From the NCBI RefSeq assembly GCF_035083965.1, contig NC_089722.1, forward strand, positions 21,507,142 through 21,571,141: a stretch of DNA of 64,000 nt. The letters run 5' to 3'. The position numbers and the translations under genes are program-made. Within the stretch, counting starts at the first letter, position 1; each line of letters opens with the position of its first letter. Below are positions 60,001 through 64,000 of this stretch, piece after piece. Origin of the DNA: Branchiostoma lanceolatum (taxonomy: Eukaryota; Chordata; Leptocardii; Amphioxiformes; Branchiostomatidae). Below the pieces are notes generated by a model. It saw nothing but the letters and a program-made list of their open reading frames with translations, was not told where the DNA came from and did not search any database.

Positions 60001-63000
60001 AAGATAGGAGGAGTGTTTAAAGATATTTCTACTTCAGAAAACTACTCAGATTTTCTGCCGAGCGCAATGTGAAAGTTTGAGCGATAAAGCAAGAAATGAA
60101 CTTTTTATATCACCGTGTTCTTTTGCTCCATGCCACCGCACCACTAAGAACCATCTGGCAAATTTTTTCTTGATAAGGTTGTCTCACATCAAATATTTTC
60201 TCAGATAAATACATAATTTTGAACAAGCAAGAAAAAAAATTTCAATTCTTCTTTTGGTTTGTGTGTTATAAGCAATATAAATATTTTTGATGTTGATATT
60301 CTTTTTGCAAATAGACAAAAATTGAAGGCGGTTTAGGAAAATTTTCATCCAGCCTCCAGCAAACTTGTTTCACAGCCTTTTATGCCCTCAACTATGCCAT
60401 TGTTACATAAGCAGCTATCAGTAGCTAGAAGCAATAGTTAAGTGTACTACAGCTTGTATGAATGTATATTTTGTTTGTGAAAGGTTGAAGTAGCAGCTGT
60501 TACCTCCTTTGCCAGCTTCTTCTGCAAAAATGAGCAAAAGAACAACAGCAGAAAATCAGCACCAAGGACAGACAACATGCACTGTATACAATGTGAAACT
60601 TATAACTATTAATCTCAATGTGGGATAGAATATACATACAGACATATTTCAGAGCATATTTCAACTTGAAAGTTGCTATAATCTGTTCATATGTTATAAC
60701 ATGTATGTTCACACCTAGCACATACAAATAGAATCAATGAAACAAGTTTTCTGTGCACCTACGTTTTTAGGTTAGGTGCACCAGTGCACCCATTCCCAAC
60801 AATGAATTTCGAGCCCTGGTACTAAAAACTAGTACACTACACAGGTAAGGAAATCAAGCAGGACTTACTATCCAGTCCCCCTTGAGTGGCCCCCTGTCAG
60901 TCTTGAAGGAGTGGTACACAGAGGGGTCCTCCTTAGGGTTGTAATCTCTCCTGTCCACAGGGTCATTACCAATGTCAATGTCCACCTTATCCACGTTTCT
61001 CCACACCTCGGGTGCCACCTTGTGGGGCTGGCAACAAAACAAAAAGACTTTATAAACACAAGGTGAGATTTTAATGATAACTGTACATCCCTCAAATAGA
61101 TCTTACCTAAAATATATGGTGAAAACAATTTGTCTGCTATAAAAAGATGCCTGGTCCAAGGTAAAATAATTCTTTGTCTGGTTTTGGTGTCTAGCATGGT
61201 TCAATGTTCCATTGGAGACCAAAGCTTATAAATATAGCCATATAATTGATGTTAGCATCTATCTGTTTTAGAGTGCAACTTTAACCCTCCCCACATATCA
61301 TTAAGAAGCAAAATTTAAGAGTTTTCTAATATCATATTTGGCAGACCAACATTTTTCTGACATATTTCAGAATGGTACCAATATATTTCTATGAATATCA
61401 AACAAACATAAAAGCCATCTAGAATAGGCTAACGTAATGGCAAACTTCTACTCACATATCTGAAAAGTGCTAGTCTCATAGATCATGAATTTCTCTCAAC
61501 AAGAAGCTGTGAAATACAATCAGGTTCCTTACATTGTCTAGGTTCAATTCCTTTTTGTGCCATGTCTCGATCCTCAGCTCGAAGTTTTCTTTCATATAGT
61601 CCGGATTCTGCAAGAAATAAAGACTCCATCTCAGTGATGAATATGTGAAAAAAAAGGGACACATGCAAATCAGTATAACCAGAGAACTTTACAGTAAAGT
61701 TCCCATGCATATTTTACAATTACATGCACTGTAGATTTATAACAATCATCTACCACCAATGCTGGACACAATATAATGAAGTTTGCTTGCAAGGCAATGC
61801 ACTTGTCAATATTACAGGTCATACTTCTGATCATAATCTTCACAACATTGCAGGGTGAAGTCAATGTCAAAAGTACTTACTGTGATGACTGTTGGTGACA
61901 GCAGACAGGGAAAAAAAGACAAAATTAGCTTTTGAAAAAACATTTTGAACAAACATTTTGATAATCTGTCACTAATTTCATCTCCAAGCAGATGTGTGAA
62001 GACTTCCTGTAATCAGAACTAGTAGTACCAGTACCAGGTACTGGAAATTCTCATGTATGGTATACTGCAAAATTCTCAAGACATGCTGGCGCTATTTTCA
62101 ACTCTAACGGTCTTTCATTTTTTCTGTTATTCAATGACTGAACAGCATGGGACAATATACAATACAGACATCATATTATAATGATGTCAACAATATGGTG
62201 CATTGTAGATGCCAAGTTAAAAAGTAAAGAAGAAGTTGAAAGTTTTCAAATCTGAATGTTCTCTTGGACCCTTGATATAAGTTACACATTGTATAACGTT
62301 CTGCGACATTGATTTAAGTGCCATGAGGGACACGGTATCACGGGGAAAAAAGTAAGGAAGCATACTCACTGGTCCTACAGTAAGGATAAGCATTCCACGC
62401 CTTCTCGTGCATTTCTAATGATCCCTTGGGTGCTAACTTAGATATCCACTTGGGAACTTTACTGTAAGGATGGGAACAAACAATAATGTAATTTAACGAG
62501 ACAATTAATGATTTTACTCCATTCATAAACCAACAAGAATGAGTCTATTCCAACAAAAAAATCACCTAAAATTATCCACTTGATTTAGAAATGACAGCCT
62601 TGCTTTTCTAAATTCAATTTTGTTCCCTTCTGGTATACAGACATACCATAAACATTCACAAGAAAACAGTTAGTCAAGCTATTGGATTGATTTTGGAAAT
62701 GGTCAGACATTTCAGGTTGCATTCACAGCCTTTCGTCAGTGACTGGGTAACTGTTTTCTTGCGTGTCTTATTACCTGGATGTCTAACCTTCATCGACAGC
62801 ATTTTTAAGCATAGCTTTAAAATGGTCATTTCAATGTAGGCTCACTACCTGAAGTATACATATATTGTATTTAAACAAATGTCCAACACAGACAAATAAA
62901 GGGCAAACTTAACAACTCAACCTACCTTTTCAGATGGTAGATCTTGTGAGTGTATTGCCCCTTTCCCATCTCCTCATTTTCAAACGGCTCGTTGACGAGT

Positions 63001-63074
63001 ACCTCCACACCTTCGCCGCCTCCTGTTTCGTTCTTGCTCGCCTCCGCGACAGACCATAGCTGGCCGACCTGGTA
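57078..63074 (-). CDS. PITPNB: Class I phosphatidylinositol transfer protein, lacking its first coding exon
   Basis: Cytosolic protein that exchanges PI and PC between membranes. Exons (minus): 63074-62926, 62461-62370, 61888-61881 (8 nt), 61607-61533, 61027-60869, 60521-60504 (18 nt), then 59624-59532 or 59050-58958 (near-duplicate exons), 57802-57680, 57122-57078 (stop). Begins in [20 protein letters not shown], so only the roughly 20 N-terminal residues are missing; I found no first exon up to 64000. Headgroup-contact regions are present: [30 protein letters not shown], and [16 protein letters not shown]. The membrane-docking WW pair (FKWWGLQ) is encoded in both alternative exons. Ends [16 protein letters not shown] and PITPNB are vertebrate duplicates, so the symbol is nominal. 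Confidence 0.94.
57892..58041. repeat. 26-bp minisatellite, about six units
   Basis: Unit TGTGCATGTTTTTGCATGCA plus TTCAGT. Each unit contains a GCATG...CATGC dyad. One unit is truncated (near 58000). In the PITP intron upstream of the 57.7-kb exon. Confidence 0.93.
58490..58825. repeat. Two-copy tandem duplication, about 170 bp
   Basis: CAAGAGAGC(G/C)GAAA, ATATGCC(A/G)AACTTGTTTCC, GACCACAGCCTATAT and GACCTTTGAACTATGACA occur in the same order in both halves. Immediately downstream of PITP exon B. Confidence 0.85.
58958..59050 (-). other. PITPNB: PITP duplicated exon, copy B (93 nt)
   Basis: Encodes 31 residues starting [20 protein letters not shown] and ending AVEHFIQK. Same length and phases as copy A 480 bp upstream, with acceptor ATTTCAG and donor AAG|GTGAGA. 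It differs at eight positions, mostly in the first five residues, plus V to I and K to H. No stop or frame damage, so it looks functional. Confidence 0.9.
59532..59624 (-). other. PITPNB: PITP duplicated exon, copy A (93 nt)
   Basis: Encodes 31 residues starting [20 protein letters not shown] and ending AVEKFIQK. Acceptor TTCACAG, donor AAG|GTAAGA; both boundaries are phase 0. TDQAQ aligns with the DCPQ of vertebrate PITPs, so A is probably the ancestral version. Confidence 0.9.
60504..60521 (-). other. PITPNB: 18-nt microexon of the PITP gene
   Basis: Codes KKLAKE between GDWI (donor GTAAGT) and the duplicated exon; acceptor TTTTTGCAG, donor GAG|GTAACA. It aligns with WKKELANN in vertebrate PITPs. 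Both junctions are phase 0, so the exon can be skipped without frame loss. Confidence 0.82.
60740..60818 (-). mobile_element. hAT-like element end with GGTGCAC motifs
   Basis: On the minus strand it starts CAGGGCTCGAAATTC and has GGTGCACTGGTGCACC and a third GTAGGTGCAC. The same layout as the ends at 7131 and 8631. In a PITP intron. Confidence 0.5.
61881..61888 (-). other. PITPNB: 8-nt microexon of the PITP gene
   Basis: The preceding exon ends in phase 1 after CRT (A|GTGAGT) and the next begins in phase 0 at NPDYM. The only way to close the frame is the 8-nt TCATCACA flanked by CACCAACAG and GTAAGTAC. It gives CRT-IIT-NPDYM, matching CRTIVTNEYM of vertebrate PITPs. Confidence 0.88.
62660..62795 (+). 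repeat. Interspersed repeat, second copy of the 10.4-kb repeat
   Basis: Shares CTTATTACCTGGATGTCTAA and a preceding TTTCGTCAGTGAC segment with the copy at 10355-10475. Located in a PITP intron. Confidence 0.6.
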
Positions 63075-63238
63075 CTAAACCCAGATGACAAATACAACAT
63101 GTTATCCTCAAGAACTTCAGTCTTATTTCTTTGTGCGAATCATGACACCTTATGTAGCTAATCTTTAGGGGTTCATGACAGCATGATATATACTTAAAAC
63201 AACCTGAGGGAGTTTTAGAGGTACAAATTCATGGTAAA

Positions 63239-63673
63239 TGTGGAATAGACGAATTTGAACCACAGAAACTGGTTCCATCATAGGGGGGAATTTGCTCACA
63301 AACTGTCTGTGTCACTGCGCCCGTCCGTTTCATCAACATTCCCAGATCCTGTAGGAATCAGGTGTTTGATTACAATCTGACTGTTTTACGACAGTTAAGT
63401 ACACAGTAAGCCATTTTTCTCAGTAGTTTACGAAAGTGAGGAAGGGGAATAGCCGCCGACATTGTATAGCAATGCCCGGAAACGTTCAACGCCATGTGTG
63501 CAGGCGCCGGGGAAGAGTTAATACCCGTGAAACGCCTGGCTCTGAGACACTGGTTGGGGTTCAGGGAACACGTTCTATTTCTTATAGATGTGCGTGATGA
63601 CATAAACAGTTTGTGAGAAAAATCCCCTCTACGACGAAACCAGTTTGTGTGGTTCACATTCGTCTATTCTACA
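63239..63673. mobile_element. 435-bp MITE with about 105-bp TIRs
   Basis: TGTGGAATAGACGAA and GTTCCATCATAGGGGGG at the left match, inverted, ATTCGTCTATTCTACA and CCCCTCTACGACGAAAC at the right; CTCACAAACTGT also pairs. The interior is CpG-containing. No ORF and no clear target duplication. Lies upstream of the first recognised PITP exon. Confidence 0.85.
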
Positions 63674-64000
63674 CTGCACTGTGCACTTCATCATAACTAT
63701 TCATGCTTAACGTTCAGTAGCTCTCAAATCTATATCATACATCAAAATACCAGTCCATAACAAATGGGACTTGATAACCACATGATAGATTACAATTGCA
63801 ATTGCAATAGTCCATTATGCCTGGGTCACACTAGAGGGCTGTTTTTCATTATGATATTTCAAACAAAGGTGTCACTGATAAGACAACATGAAGGACAGAC
63901 TAACATTGGGATGAACAGTACACACAAATTGTGCAGTGGTAAATTATATTTCCTAAAGAACTGAGCCATTAAGCAGGCATGACAGTTTGATATACAACCT

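Noticed and set aside
63075-64000. First coding exon of the PITP gene
   Set aside because: Searched the minus strand for an ATG-bearing short exon resembling MVLIKEFR with a donor in phase 0; none seen, so it is assumed to be beyond the window.

Overview
The window is eukaryotic nuclear DNA: AT-rich, with short GT-AG exons in long introns, and many unrelated small mobile elements, satellites and tRNA-derived SINEs. The genes are clear deuterostome orthologues of CLIP1/CLIP2, RNF10, HVCN1, PRKRIP1 and PITPNA/B, all with compact invertebrate introns. The overall character (gene content, intron size, abundant small MITEs, SINEs and CR1/L2-like tails) fits an amphioxus (Branchiostoma), but the species call is an inference. 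All splice models below were made by joining exons by eye; the reading frame closes across every junction listed unless stated.

Layout, left to right. (1) 1.8-6.6 kb, minus strand: 5' part of a CLIP-170 family gene with two CAP-Gly domains, a basic Ser-rich linker and the start of the coiled coil; its 3' end lies beyond the left edge. (2) 6.6-27 kb: no recognisable gene. It holds hAT-like MITEs, a 20-bp minisatellite (12.65-13.86 kb), a degenerate tandem array (14.7-15.4 kb), a decayed kringle-like exon (17.6 kb), a seven-copy 325-bp satellite with an alternating dimer structure (18.65-20.99 kb), and nested CpG-rich elements (23.1-23.8 kb). A splice-donor-ending, CpG-rich segment at 27.07-27.3 kb on the minus strand may be the untranslated first exon of the CLIP gene, which would make this whole stretch one 20-kb intron. 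(3) 30.2-40.6 kb, minus: complete 18-exon RNF10. (4) 40.6-42 kb: divergent promoter with two TCTCGCGAGA-type sites, a YY1-like site and inverted CCAAT boxes. (5) 42-45.9 kb, plus: a 273-residue proline-rich protein I cannot name firmly. (6) 47.4-49.8 kb, minus: complete HVCN1 voltage-gated proton channel, convergent with the previous gene. (7) 51.2-53.95 kb, plus: complete PRKRIP1, divergent from HVCN1. (8) 57.1-63.1 kb, minus: class I phosphatidylinositol transfer protein lacking only its first coding exon, with two adjacent 93-nt versions of one exon and two microexons (8 and 18 nt).

The genes are unrelated in pathway (microtubule plus ends, ubiquitin ligation, proton conductance, splicing/dsRNA binding, lipid transfer) and look like ordinary housekeeping neighbours arranged in divergent and convergent pairs. 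The most unusual items are the duplicated PITP exon with its microexons, the higher-order satellite, a perfect 39-bp-arm hairpin in PRKRIP1 intron 1, two tiny palindromic elements with perfect 9-bp target duplications, and several hAT-like ends that share a CAGGG start followed by family-specific palindromic subterminal motifs.
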